The notes under the pieces were generated by a model that had not been told where the DNA came from, searched no databases, and was given only the letters and a program-made list of their open reading frames with translations. DNA of 51,621 nucleotides. It comes from an uncultured Lachnospiraceae bacterium. GTDB taxonomy: Bacteria > Bacillota > Clostridia > Lachnospirales > Lachnospiraceae. The stretch lies in the NCBI GenBank assembly GCA_949948715.1, contig CATLGW010000016.1, forward strand, positions 1 to 51,621, read 5' to 3'. Below, piece by piece: positions 16,178-24,950 of the stretch (the stretch's first letter is position 1; each line of letters opens with the position of its first letter). The position numbers and the translations under genes are program-made.

Positions 16178-17704
16178 ATGTCACGAATTCAGGCGGCGAA
16201 CCTCACCTTTTGTTATGAGGGGAGCTTTGACAATGTATTTGAGGATGCTTCTTTTTCCATAGACACGGATTGGAAGCTGGGCCTGGTCGGCAGAAACGGG
16301 AAGGGAAAGACCACCCTTTTAAGGCTGCTGATGGGACGGTATACTTTTGGAGGCTCCCTCAAGGCCTCCGTGGCCTTTGATTATTTTCCCTATCAGCTCG
16401 GGGAGGAGGATATGGGGCGGACTCTCTCCGAGATGCTGGAGGAGCTGAAGCCAGGCAGCGAGGAGTGGCGGGTAATCTGTGAGCTGACGAAGCTGGGAGT
16501 TTCCGGGGAGCTCTTGTACCGGCCCTTTGGGACCCTGAGTCCGGGGGAGAGGACCAGGGCGCTGTTGGCGGTGCTGTTCTCGGGGGAGAATGATTTTCTC
16601 CTGATAGACGAGCCCACCAATCACCTGGACAGGGAAGCCAGAGAGGCAGTCAAGGCATATCTGGCGGACAAGAAAGGATTTATTCTGGTGTCTCACGACA
16701 GAGACCTGCTGGACGCCTGCACCGATCATGTATTGGTGTTGAACCGCAGGACCATCGAGGTTCAGGCGGGGAATTTTTCCTGCTGGTGGGAGAACAAGAA
16801 CCGCAGGGATCAATTTGCCAGGGAGGAAAATGAGAAGCATTTGAAGGAGATCGCCTCCCTGGAGCTTTCCGTCAGGCAGAGCCGTAGCTGGGCTGTAAAG
16901 AATGAGAACAGCAAAATCGGCTATGACCCTGTGAAGGATCATGACAGGGGCATGGGCACAAGACCTTATATCGGAGCTAAAACAAAGAAGCAGATGCAGC
17001 GGGTAAAGAGCTTTGAGAAGCGCGTAGAGCGGGAGATCGAAAAAAAGGAAGGGCTGCTCCAGGATTTGGAGGAACCGGTATCCTTAAAGCTGAACCCCAA
17101 AGAGTATCACAAGGAGCGGCTGATCCATTGCAGGGAATTGTGTCTGGGATATGAAAAAGGCGCGGAGAATGTTCTGAAAGATTTTGACTTTGAGCTGAAG
17201 CGCGGGGAGAGAGTCTTTCTCCACGGGGGAAACGGATGTGGGAAAACCACCTTCATTCGGGCGGTTCTGGAGGCGGCCCGTCTTTCGGGGGAGAGCAGCC
17301 TCCGGATTTCATCGGGGGAACTTTGTGTTGGCTCCGGGCTTATCATATCTTATGTCCATCAGGACACGGGATTTTTGAAGGGGGATATCCGGAGCTTTTG
17401 CAGGGATCGGGGGCTATCGGAGAGCACCTTCTGCGCCCTGCTCAGACAGCTTGACATGGACCGGGCGCAGTTTTCCAAGGGTATGGAAGACTTTTCGGAG
17501 GGGCAGAAGAAGAAGGTGCTTCTGGCGGCCAGTTTGATGACCCCGGCCCATCTCTATATCTGGGACGAACCCTTAAATTATATCGACGTGTTCTCAAGAA
17601 TGCAGATGGAGGAGCTGCTTGTGACTTACCGGCCCACCATGCTCTTGGTGGACCATGACGTGCGCTTTAGGGAAAGAATCGCCACCCGCACGGTGGAAAT
17701 GTGA
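16178..17704 (+). CDS. ABC-F ATPase, Lsa-type ribosomal protection family
   Basis: A 508-residue soluble protein with two ABC domains and no membrane segments. Domain 1 has GRNGKGKTT, signature LSPGERTRALLA and LLIDEPTNHLD. The interdomain linker (about 185-290, rich in Arg/Lys/Glu) would reach the peptidyl-transferase centre. Domain 2 has GGNGCGKTT, FSEGQKKKVLLAAS and LYIWDEPLNYIDVFSR. The LNYIDV-type Walker B of domain 2 is typical of Lsa/Vga-like resistance ABC-Fs against lincosamides, pleuromutilins and streptogramin A. The start at 16178 has GGGAGG at proper spacing; the upstream ATG (16163) does not. Resistance is inferred from family and leader. Confidence 0.88.
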   Translation: MSRIQAANLTFCYEGSFDNVFEDASFSIDTDWKLGLVGRNGKGKTTLLRLLMGRYTFGGSLKASVAFDYFPYQLGEEDMGRTLSEMLEELKPGSEEWRVICELTKLGVSGELLYRPFGTLSPGERTRALLAVLFSGENDFLLIDEPTNHLDREAREAVKAYLADKKGFILVSHDRDLLDACTDHVLVLNRRTIEVQAGNFSCWWENKNRRDQFAREENEKHLKEIASLELSVRQSRSWAVKNENSKIGYDPVKDHDRGMGTRPYIGAKTKKQMQRVKSFEKRVEREIEKKEGLLQDLEEPVSLKLNPKEYHKERLIHCRELCLGYEKGAENVLKDFDFELKRGERVFLHGGNGCGKTTFIRAVLEAARLSGESSLRISSGELCVGSGLIISYVHQDTGFLKGDIRSFCRDRGLSESTFCALLRQLDMDRAQFSKGMEDFSEGQKKKVLLAASLMTPAHLYIWDEPLNYIDVFSRMQMEELLVTYRPTMLLVDHDVRFRERIATRTVEM

Positions 17705-17714
17705 GGATGAAAAG

Positions 17715-17757
17715 AGGCTTCTTTGGGGCTGCGGGGAACGCGGCGCCGAAGAAGCCT
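17715..17757. terminator. Bidirectional terminator between convergent genes
   Basis: AGGCTTCTT (17715-17723) and AAGAAGCCT (17749-17757) form a 9-bp stem. A T-rich stretch follows on the + side, and CTTTTC follows on the minus side. It separates the ABC-F gene from the convergent symporter gene. Confidence 0.65.
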
Positions 17758-17784
17758 TGTTGTCTGTCTTAGTTAAGGTCCGGT

Positions 17785-19317
17785 TTATTTTCCCAGGGCG
17801 GTCTTTTGAGCCACTTCCGAAGTTCGCTCATAGCAGGCGAAGGCGTTGTCCACCAGCTCTTTGTCCGGCTTTGGGGTAAAGAGACTTACCGCAGGAACGA
17901 TTGCCAGGCCGGCCAGCATGGCGATGGCCCCGCAGTTGATGGGAGACTGCATGATCGCCGGGAATTGAGGGCGGAAAAAGATATTGGCCACCATCAGCAC
18001 GGAGCTGAAAAGGAAGCAGGCAAAGCAGGACGCCTTCGTCACTCTCCTGGAATAGAGGGAGTACAGGAAGGGGGCCAGAAAGGACCCGGCCAGCGCCCCC
18101 CAGGACACACCCATAAGCTGGGCGATAAAGGTCACGGAACTCCTGTACTGGATCAGGGCCAGGACGGAGGAGATGGCGATGAAAACCACAATCAGAATAC
18201 GCATGGTGAGCACCTGTTTTTTCTCCTCCATTTTTGGGAAGATCAGCTCCTTTAAAAAGTCGATGGTCAGGGTGGAGCTGGAGGCTATGACCAGAGAGGA
18301 GAGAGTGGACATGGAGGCGGACAGCACCAGGATCACCACCAGGGAGATCAACAGGGGGGACAGGTCCGACAGCATGGTGGGGATGATGGAATCGTAGCCT
18401 TCGGCGTTCACATCCACCCGGTCGGAGAACAGCCTGCCGAAGCCCCCCAAAAAATAACTTCCGCCGGCCACCACCAGGGCAAAAAGGGTGGAGATAATGG
18501 TGCCCTTTTTGATGGAACCCTCGTTTTTGATGGCATAGAATTTCTGCACCATCTGAGGGAGCCCCCAGGTGCCCAGGGAGGTCAGGAGAACCACAAAGAG
18601 AAGGTTCAAAGGATCCGGACCGAAGAAGGAGGCGAAGATCCCGGGAGTGGAGGCCACGGATTCGTCCGTGACTCTCGCCAGGCCGTCCAGGGCCGCCATA
18701 AACCCGCCCTTATTTTTAAGTACTGCGGCGATGACCGCCGCGATTCCCACCAGCATAATGATGCCCTGGATGAAATCGTTGATGGCGGTGGCCATATAGC
18801 CGCCGGCAATCACATAGACTGCCGTCAGCACGGCCATCAGGAGAATGCATACGGAGTAGTCGATGTCAAAGGCCATGCCGAACAGACGGGAAAGACCGTT
18901 GTACAGCGAGGCCGTATAGGGAATCAGGAAGACAAAGATAATGGCGGATGCCCCCACCTTCAGGGAACGGCTGCCGAACCGCTCCCCGAAAAACTGGGGC
19001 ATGGTGGCGGAATCCAGGTGCTGGGTCATAATGCGGGTTCTGCGCCCCAGGACCACCCAGGCTAAGAGAGAGCCGATGACGGCGTTTCCGATGCCCGCCC
19101 AGGTGGCGGCGATGCCGTATTTCCAGCCGAATTGCCCGGCGTATCCCACGAAGACCACCGCCGAGAAATAGGAGGTGCCGTAGGCGAAGGCGGTGAGCCA
19201 CGGTCCCACGGAGCGGCCCCCCAGCACAAAGCCGTTGACGTTTGTGGCGTGTTTGCGGCAGTAGAGCCCTATGCCGATGAGCACTGCAAAATAGAGAATC
19301 AGCAAAAATAGTTTCAT
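17785..19317 (-). CDS. Sodium:solute symporter family protein (SSS)
   Basis: A 510-residue protein with about 13 TM helices of the SSS/PutP fold. The N-terminal LYFAVLIGIGLYCRKHATNV and GGRSVGPWLTAFAYGTSYFS match the substrate and Na+ site region of TM1-2. ISSVLALIQY and SASMSTLSSLVIASSST (serine-rich Na2-site helix) are also family-like. It probably imports a small organic solute using the Na+ gradient; the substrate cannot be read from the sequence. It is monocistronic on the minus strand, with its start 280 bp from the divergent sortase gene. Confidence 0.9.
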   Translation of the reverse strand: MKLFLLILYFAVLIGIGLYCRKHATNVNGFVLGGRSVGPWLTAFAYGTSYFSAVVFVGYAGQFGWKYGIAATWAGIGNAVIGSLLAWVVLGRRTRIMTQHLDSATMPQFFGERFGSRSLKVGASAIIFVFLIPYTASLYNGLSRLFGMAFDIDYSVCILLMAVLTAVYVIAGGYMATAINDFIQGIIMLVGIAAVIAAVLKNKGGFMAALDGLARVTDESVASTPGIFASFFGPDPLNLLFVVLLTSLGTWGLPQMVQKFYAIKNEGSIKKGTIISTLFALVVAGGSYFLGGFGRLFSDRVDVNAEGYDSIIPTMLSDLSPLLISLVVILVLSASMSTLSSLVIASSSTLTIDFLKELIFPKMEEKKQVLTMRILIVVFIAISSVLALIQYRSSVTFIAQLMGVSWGALAGSFLAPFLYSLYSRRVTKASCFACFLFSSVLMVANIFFRPQFPAIMQSPINCGAIAMLAGLAIVPAVSLFTPKPDKELVDNAFACYERTSEVAQKTALGK

Positions 19318-19561
19318 GGTATTTTTCGTAGCCTCCTGTGTAGAATGGTTTAACGCATTGAAAGTTTAAAGTGTTAAAGTGATTCTACCATAACCGGAGA
19401 AAATATGCAAATGCTTTTGGGATATGCAGTGCGGACGAGGTATCTTATGGGCTCCGGTTCCGCCGCCGGGCAGCCCCAACAGTCCGCAGAGCGGCGCAGA
19501 CGCTGAAGCCGCTGAGACTTGTCCGAATTCATGAAAATTCTGACAATTATACCGAAAACTG

Positions 19562-19591
19562 TTGCATAGTACAGTCAAAATAGCGTATAAT
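19562..19591 (+). promoter_or_regulatory. Promoter reaching the sortase start codon
   Basis: TTGCAT (19562-19567) and a perfect TATAAT (19586-19591), 18 bp apart. The -10 box ends 6 bp before the ATG at 19598, so transcription would start at or next to the start codon. The rest of the 280-bp divergent region (19318-19561) shows no other clear feature. Confidence 0.6.
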
Positions 19592-19597
19592 GAAGCC

Positions 19598-20533
19598 ATG
19601 GACAAGATAAAAAAGAAAATTTCAGTAATTTTGGCTGTGGCAGCCGCGGGCTGTCTGGCCGCAGGAGGATTCCTGGCGGTGAAGAATTACCGGGAGGCCA
19701 GGGAGACGGAGCGGGTTCTGGAGGCTTTGCGGGCATCAGCCCTGGCTGTGGAGGACTCCCAGGAGAGCGCTGTCGGGGAACCCTCCGGAAGCGAATCGTC
19801 CGGGGAGAAACCGGAGCCGTCCGAAGCCGAACCGGGGGAGGGAACGTCTTTGACGGAGGAAAAGCCCACGGAATCGGAGCTGCCTGTCAGTGAGCCTAAG
19901 CCGTCCCTGCAGCCCAATCCATACAGGGAAAGCTTTTTGGCCAACGAGGATATGGCGGGATGGCTGGTGATTCCGGATACGGTAATCGACTATCCGGTGA
20001 TGTGGACCCCCAGGGACGAGAAATATTATCTCTACCGTGATTTTGAGGGGAAGGAAAATCAAAACGGCTCCCTGATCTTAGACACGGACAGCAGTTTGGA
20101 TCCCATCACCACCAATTTGATTATCCACGGGCACAATATGCGCTCCGGAGCCATGTTCGGAAATCTCACCGACTATGAGAGCAGGGATTTCTATGAGGAG
20201 CACAGGCAGATCAGCCTGTACACGGAGGAGTGCAGGCGCAATTATGAAGTGATCGCGGTGTTTCGTTCCCAGGTATACCGCAAGACGGACGAGGTATTTA
20301 AGTTTTACAAATTCTTCCAGGCGGATACTCAGGAGGAGTTTGATGACTTTTATCAAAATATAAAGGAACTGTCCCTCTATGACACCGGCGTTACGGCCCA
20401 GTTTGGGGATCGTTTCCTCACCCTTTCCACCTGCGTCTATCACGTGGAGCAGGGCAGGTTTGTGGTGGTTGCCAAGGAGACGGAGCCAGGAGAAGCCTAT
20501 CTGCCGGTCGCAGAGGAGCCCCGGGCTCAATAA
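19598..20533 (+). CDS. Class B sortase
   Basis: A 311-residue membrane-anchored transpeptidase that attaches sorting-signal proteins to peptidoglycan. The N-terminal TM is about residues 8-27. A Ser/Glu/Pro-rich spacer runs about 50-108. The catalytic sortase domain is about 112-295: His179 in IIHGHNM, Cys279 in LSTCVYHV and Arg287 in QGRFVVVAK, with class B spacing and helical insert. The ATG at 19598 lacks any Shine-Dalgarno and sits 6 bp after a TATAAT box. The next gene encodes a protein with a C-terminal sorting signal, its probable substrate. Confidence 0.92.
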   Translation: MDKIKKKISVILAVAAAGCLAAGGFLAVKNYREARETERVLEALRASALAVEDSQESAVGEPSGSESSGEKPEPSEAEPGEGTSLTEEKPTESELPVSEPKPSLQPNPYRESFLANEDMAGWLVIPDTVIDYPVMWTPRDEKYYLYRDFEGKENQNGSLILDTDSSLDPITTNLIIHGHNMRSGAMFGNLTDYESRDFYEEHRQISLYTEECRRNYEVIAVFRSQVYRKTDEVFKFYKFFQADTQEEFDDFYQNIKELSLYDTGVTAQFGDRFLTLSTCVYHVEQGRFVVVAKETEPGEAYLPVAEEPRAQ

Positions 20534-20679
20534 GGGTTTCGGCTGAGAAATGTCAAGTTTTTAACGGCATCTGCCCGGACGGTGTGCAGAAAAATGTCCG
20601 GCTATCTCTTTCGGACGGACGCTTTTGGGGTCACGGTACCGGGAGGGCAGTTGCGGAACTTAAAAAGGAGGTTGATTTT

Positions 20680-21510
20680 ATGAAGAAAAGAAAAACTTTT
20701 ACACTGCTGTTTGCCATGATGGCTGTTTTGGCGCTGGGCTTTCAGAGGCCTATGACGGTTTCCGCAGAGAGTAACACCTATGTGCTGCGCTATGACGCAG
20801 GGGACGGAGACTGGCGGTATCAGACGGGCTCCCACTGGGATGACGCCGAGGAGTCCAAGGCGATCTCCGAGATTCACAGCAGGATCAAGGACGGCGACCA
20901 GGTAGTGATCGAGGGCCAAACCGACGCGTCCATTGCTCTGAACGTGCATCTGAGCAATCTGACGGTAAACGGAGCATCCACCGTTGTGGCCAGCTTTAAA
21001 GGGATCGATCACTGCTATATCCTGGCGGGCAGCATTGCCGCGGTAAGCGGCGGAGTGGGCAATGCCTATGTGTATGACGACGCCTCCGTAACCTTCAACG
21101 ATAATGTGTCCTATCTTCAGATTCTCGGCGGAGACGATCTCCATGCCAATGTCTCCGTGAGGGGCACTGTGGGACATGCCGTGGGCGTGGAGCAGTACGG
21201 CAGCGGCAGTGTTCGCTATGACGTATATTCCGTGGCGGCGGATAAGTTCAATGTGGAAGACGGGGCGCTTCTGACGGAGGAGGCTCACTACAGCAAGAAC
21301 CAGACGGGGGGAGCTCCCTCTCAGAATCCTCCTTCCTCCGGCAGTTCCCAGGGCTCCACACAGAACAATACCCAGAGCGGCACCCAGAGTAAGCCTTCCT
21401 CCGACGAGTATGACGATGTGCCGAAGACCGGAGAGAGCAAGGCAGTGGTGTGGCTTTTGGGGGCCGGTCTGGTATGCCTTTTGGGAAGCCGGGCTTTGAG
21501 GAAGAATTAA
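20680..21510 (+). CDS. Secreted cell-wall anchored protein with VPKTG sorting signal
   Basis: A 276-residue protein with a signal peptide of about 29 residues (KKRK, hydrophobic core, cleavage after VSA). A mature domain of about 170 residues of unknown family is rich in short beta-like repeats (ALNVHLSNLTVNG, SVTFNDNVSYLQILGG), suggesting a beta-helix-like fold. A Ser/Gln/Thr/Asn-rich wall-spanning linker runs about 208-244. The sorting signal is VPKTG (247-251), a hydrophobic stretch and an RALRKN tail. The start is supported by AAGGAGG. It follows the class B sortase, its likely anchoring enzyme. The binding target is unknown. Confidence 0.85.
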   Translation: MKKRKTFTLLFAMMAVLALGFQRPMTVSAESNTYVLRYDAGDGDWRYQTGSHWDDAEESKAISEIHSRIKDGDQVVIEGQTDASIALNVHLSNLTVNGASTVVASFKGIDHCYILAGSIAAVSGGVGNAYVYDDASVTFNDNVSYLQILGGDDLHANVSVRGTVGHAVGVEQYGSGSVRYDVYSVAADKFNVEDGALLTEEAHYSKNQTGGAPSQNPPSSGSSQGSTQNNTQSGTQSKPSSDEYDDVPKTGESKAVVWLLGAGLVCLLGSRALRKN

Positions 21511-21560
21511 GGGGCGTCTTTTTTGTGAAACGAGGCGGAACATTTGCCTACAACTGAAAA

Positions 21561-21689
21561 GGAATCAAATGCGAATCTCTTTGATCCGCTTACTTTGACG
21601 GAGCGGAAGCTTTATCGGAAGCCTCCTTGGGTAAGCCAACGGCAGTCAGGTATAGGAGAGCGCCGGCAGATGCGGCGCTCTCTTTTTTT
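21561..21689 (+). ncRNA. Candidate structured RNA ending in an intrinsic terminator
   Basis: Consecutive stems can be drawn. GGAATCAAA/TTTGATCC (21561-21569 with 21580-21587, one bulged A) comes first. GCTTAC/GTAAGC (21588-21593 with 21631-21636) encloses GGAG/CTCC (21600-21603, 21623-21626) and GCTT/AAGC (21609-21612, 21619-21622). The last is the terminator stem GAGAGCGCCG/CGGCGCTCTC (21656-21682) followed by seven T. It matches no RNA family I recognise. No good promoter is visible directly upstream, so it may be a processed 3' UTR of the wall-protein mRNA or a weakly promoted sRNA. Confidence 0.5.
21656..21689 (+). terminator. Strong rho-independent terminator
   Basis: A perfect 10-bp GC-rich stem (21656-21665 with 21673-21682), 7-nt loop and TTTTTTT (21683-21689). 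It lies before the alaS promoter and ends upstream transcription. Confidence 0.9.
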
Positions 21690-21740
21690 GGGGCGCGGGG
21701 CGAGGGCAGGCGGGCACGGTGGGAATCCGCTCAAAAACAT

Positions 21741-21769
21741 TTGACAAGCCCTCCCAATGCTTCTATAAT
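21741..21769 (+). promoter_or_regulatory. Promoter of alaS
   Basis: Perfect TTGACA (21741-21746) and TATAAT (21764-21769) with 17-bp spacing, about 55 bp before the alaS ATG. No T-box is present, unlike many synthetase genes of Firmicutes. Confidence 0.88.
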
Positions 21770-21824
21770 TATAATGTTTTATTTGTTTTTATAACAAAAC
21801 CGATAGCTGTGGGAGGATGAGACC

Positions 21825-24479
21825 ATGAAATCTTATGGTGTAAATGAATTGAGAAGAATGTACCTTGATTTTTTTGAGAGCAAGGGCCATCTTAAAATGA
21901 AAAGCTTTTCCCTGGTGCCGCACAATGACAACAGTCTGCTCATTATCAATTCGGGCATGGCTCCCTTAAAGCCCTATTTCACCGGGCAGGAGATTCCTCC
22001 CAGGAGGAGGGTCACCACCTGCCAGAAATGCGTGCGCACGGGAGATATTGAGAATACCGGGAAGACGGCCAGGCATTTGACTTTCTTTGAGATGCTGGGC
22101 AATTTTTCCTTCGGGGATTATTTTAAGCATGAGGCCATCGCCTGGAGCTGGGAGTTTTTGACCCAGGTGATCGGGATGGATCCCCAGAGGCTGTATCCCT
22201 CGATTTACAGTGAGGATGACGAGGCCTTTGAGATATGGGTGAATGAGATCGGTGTGCCTGCCGAAAAGATCAAGCGTTTTTACCGCGATGAGAACGGGGA
22301 GTGCGACAATTTCTGGGAGCACGGGGCGGGTCCCTGCGGTCCCTGCTCCGAGATCTATTACGACAGGGGTGAGAAGTACGGCTGCGGGAAGCCGGACTGC
22401 GGCGTAGGCTGCGACTGTGACCGCTACATGGAGGTGTGGAACAATGTATTCACACAGTTTGAAAACGACGGCCACGGTAATTACACGGAGCTTTCTCAGA
22501 AGAATATCGACACCGGCATGGGCCTGGAGCGGCTTGCCGTTGTGGTGCAGGATGTGGATTCCGTCTTTGACATCGATACCATGAAGGCTATCAGGGACCG
22601 CGTCTGCGGGCTGGCCGGGGTGAACTATCAGGAGGACGGGGGGAAGGACGTATCCATCCGTCTGATTACGGATCACATCCGTTCCGCCACCTTTATGGTC
22701 AGCGACGGTATCATGCCCTCCAACGAGGGCAGAGGCTATGTGCTGCGTCGCCTGATCCGCCGGGCGGCCAGACACGGCAGACTTTTGGGGATCCAGGGCA
22801 AATTTTTGGCCGAGCTGAGCAAAACGGTGATCGCCGAGTGCAGGGACGGCTATCCCGAGCTGGAGGAGAAGAAGGAGTTTATCCTCACCATTCTCACCCA
22901 GGAGGAGGACAAATTTGACGCCACCATCGACAAGGGCCTTAGCATTTTGGGCGATATGGAGGAGGAGATGAGGGCCGGCGGCAAAAAGGTGCTCTCCGGA
23001 GAGAATGCTTTCAAGCTCTATGACACCTATGGATTCCCCGTGGATATGACGGAGGAGATTCTGGAGGAGAAGGGTTTTACCATAGACCGGGCAGGATTTG
23101 ACGCCTGCATGAAGACTCAGAGAGAGACTGCCAGGGAAGCCAGGGGCGTGACCAATTACATGGGGGCAGACGCCACCATCTATGAAGCTCTGGATGTGAA
23201 GCTCACCACCCGCTTCGTGGGGTATGACAGATTACAGCATAGCTCAAAAGTGACGGCCCTGACCACGGAGACTGAGGTTGTGGGGGCCCTCACCGAGGGA
23301 CAGGTGGGAACCGTCATCGCAGAGAAGACTCCCTTCTACGCCACCATGGGCGGCCAGTGCGGAGACACCGGCCTGATCACCGTTTCGGAGGGCTGCTTCG
23401 AGGTGAAGGAGACGGTGAAGCTGGTAGGAGACAAGGTGGGACATATCGGCATTGTGAAGAGCGGTATGATCAAGCTGGGAGATATGGCTACCTTCACCGT
23501 GGATGAGGGCAGGAGAACCGACACCTGCAGGAATCACTCCGCAACCCATCTGCTCCAGAAGGCTCTGCGGGAGGTGCTGGGCTCCCATGTGGAGCAGAAC
23601 GGTTCCTATGTGGACGGAGACAGGCTGCGGTTCGATTTCAGCCATTTTGCGCCCATGACACAGGAGGAGCTTCTGAGGGCGGAGGAACTGGTGAATCAAA
23701 AGATTGCCGAGAATCTGTCTGTGGACACCCAGGTCATGAATATCGACGAGGCCAGGAAAACTGGGGCCATGGCTCTGTTTGGAGAGAAGTACGGCGACAG
23801 GGTGCGGGTGGTGCGTATGGGAGATTTTTCCGTGGAATTCTGCGGCGGAACCCATGTGGCGAATACCGGCTCTATCCAGGCGTTTAAGATTCTGTCCGAG
23901 TACGGTGTGGCGGCCAATGTGCGCCGCATTGAGGCAGTGACGGGCAGAGGGGTGTTTGCCTACTACCGGAATCTGGAGCGAATCCTGGAGGATACGGGCA
24001 GAATTTTGAAGACGGGCACAGCGGGACTTGCGGAGCGGGCGGAGCATCTGATGGCGGAGTTAAAGAGCTTAAGCGCCGAGAACGAGTCGTTAAAGAGCAA
24101 GGCTGCCAAGAGCGCTCTGGGGGATGTGATGGACCAGGTTCGTGAGGTGAAGGGCGTGAAGCTCCTGGCGGCCAGGGCGGACGGTGTGGACATGAACGGT
24201 CTGCGGGACCTGGGAGATCAGTTGAAGGCTCAACTGGGAGAGGGCGTTGTGGTGCTGCTGTCCGAGAAGGACGGAAAGGTGAACATGATCGCCATGGCCA
24301 CGGATGAGGCCGTGAAAGGCGGAGCCCATGCCGGAAATCTGATCAAGGGTATCGCGTCCTTGGTGGGCGGCGGCGGAGGCGGCCGTCCGGGCATGGCCCA
24401 GGCCGGTGGCAAGAACCCTGGGGGCATTCCCGAAGCCATAGAGGAAGCGGCGAAGGTGCTGGAAGGCCAACTGAGGTGA
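21825..24479 (+). CDS. alaS: Alanine--tRNA ligase
   Basis: An 884-residue class II synthetase charging tRNA-Ala in the cytosol. The aminoacylation domain is N-terminal (YLDFFESKGHL, LINSGMAPLKPYFTG, NTGKTARHLTFFEMLGNFSFGDYFK, GPCGPCSEIYYD). The tRNA-recognition part contains GRGYVLRRLIRRAARHGRLLG. The editing domain has RNHSATHLLQKALREVLGSH and FCGGTHVANTG with the zinc-type His/Cys residues. The C-terminal DHHA1-type region ends with the glycine-rich GGGGGGRPGMAQAGGKNPGG. The ATG follows GGGAGGATGAGACC. Length and motif set are complete. Confidence 0.98.
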   Translation: MKSYGVNELRRMYLDFFESKGHLKMKSFSLVPHNDNSLLIINSGMAPLKPYFTGQEIPPRRRVTTCQKCVRTGDIENTGKTARHLTFFEMLGNFSFGDYFKHEAIAWSWEFLTQVIGMDPQRLYPSIYSEDDEAFEIWVNEIGVPAEKIKRFYRDENGECDNFWEHGAGPCGPCSEIYYDRGEKYGCGKPDCGVGCDCDRYMEVWNNVFTQFENDGHGNYTELSQKNIDTGMGLERLAVVVQDVDSVFDIDTMKAIRDRVCGLAGVNYQEDGGKDVSIRLITDHIRSATFMVSDGIMPSNEGRGYVLRRLIRRAARHGRLLGIQGKFLAELSKTVIAECRDGYPELEEKKEFILTILTQEEDKFDATIDKGLSILGDMEEEMRAGGKKVLSGENAFKLYDTYGFPVDMTEEILEEKGFTIDRAGFDACMKTQRETAREARGVTNYMGADATIYEALDVKLTTRFVGYDRLQHSSKVTALTTETEVVGALTEGQVGTVIAEKTPFYATMGGQCGDTGLITVSEGCFEVKETVKLVGDKVGHIGIVKSGMIKLGDMATFTVDEGRRTDTCRNHSATHLLQKALREVLGSHVEQNGSYVDGDRLRFDFSHFAPMTQEELLRAEELVNQKIAENLSVDTQVMNIDEARKTGAMALFGEKYGDRVRVVRMGDFSVEFCGGTHVANTGSIQAFKILSEYGVAANVRRIEAVTGRGVFAYYRNLERILEDTGRILKTGTAGLAERAEHLMAELKSLSAENESLKSKAAKSALGDVMDQVREVKGVKLLAARADGVDMNGLRDLGDQLKAQLGEGVVVLLSEKDGKVNMIAMATDEAVKGGAHAGNLIKGIASLVGGGGGGRPGMAQAGGKNPGGIPEAIEEAAKVLEGQLR

Positions 24480-24486
24480 TACCGTG

Positions 24487-24520
24487 ATTCCCGCCGCTCA
24501 GTGAGCTGTGCGGTGGGAAT
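24487..24520. other. Stable stem-loop in the alaS 3' UTR
   Basis: ATTCCCGCCGC (24487-24497) pairs with GCGGTGGGAAT (24510-24520) over 11 bp including one G-U. There is no U-tract on either strand (TGTAAAAAAATTC follows), so it is not a canonical terminator. It may protect the 3' end or act with a factor. Confidence 0.5.
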
Positions 24521-24543
24521 TGTAAAAAAATTCAAAAATATGG

Positions 24544-24571
24544 TTGACGTGGGAGAAATATGTGATATAAT
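24544..24571 (+). promoter_or_regulatory. Promoter of rpsU
   Basis: TTGACG (24544-24549) and TATAAT (24566-24571) with 16-bp spacing, giving a leader of about 80 nt before the GTG start. Confidence 0.8.
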
Positions 24572-24657
24572 ATGAATGTGTGTACAGAATGTGTACATAC
24601 AAAAATAACCCAATCAGTCATGTTACTAGAGGGACTGAAGGGAGGTCGGGTGTAGTC

Positions 24658-24834
24658 GTGTCGAACGTTATTGTGAAGGAAAACGAGACTTTGGATAGCG
24701 CTTTACGCCGCTTCAAGAGAAGCTGCGCGAAGGCTGGTATTCAGCAGGAGATTCGTAAGAGAGAGCATTACGAGAAGCCTAGCGTAAAACGCAAGAAAAA
24801 ATCTGAAGCGGCAAGAAAGCGTAAGTATAACTGA
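24658..24834 (+). CDS. rpsU: 30S ribosomal protein S21
   Basis: A 58-residue basic protein of the small subunit, near the anti-Shine-Dalgarno end of 16S r[23 protein letters not shown] and the Arg/Lys-rich tail [15 protein letters not shown] are diagnostic. The start is GTG at 24658, after GGGAGG about 12 bases upstream; an ATG-initiated extension at 24580 begins in the promoter-proximal leader and is not supported. Its own promoter and terminator make it a single-gene unit. Confidence 0.96.
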   Translation: MSNVIVKENETLDSALRRFKRSCAKAGIQQEIRKREHYEKPSVKRKKKSEAARKRKYN

Positions 24835-24840
24835 TAGCTG

Positions 24841-24872
24841 AGTCCTTGGACGGTAACGCCCGAGGACTTTTG
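24841..24872 (+). terminator. Terminator after rpsU
   Basis: AGTCCTTGG (24841-24849) pairs with CCGAGGACT (24860-24868), followed by TTTT. Confidence 0.75.
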
Positions 24873-24950
24873 TCTGACAGGAGTTTTTTTGGCGGAATTT
24901 CGGCACAGGTTTTCCCTGGCTGTCAGATGAGGTATGCGGGAGAGTGCGGT

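Noticed and set aside
20570..20640. Riboswitch-like region before the wall-anchored protein
   Set aside because: CGGAC and GTCCG copies allow two short exclusive hairpins, but stems are only 5 bp and there is no terminator; too weak to call.
21544..21744. A 66-codon ORF between the wall-anchored protein and alaS
   Set aside because: It runs through several stems and the terminator; composition is not protein-like and no ribosome binding site is visible.
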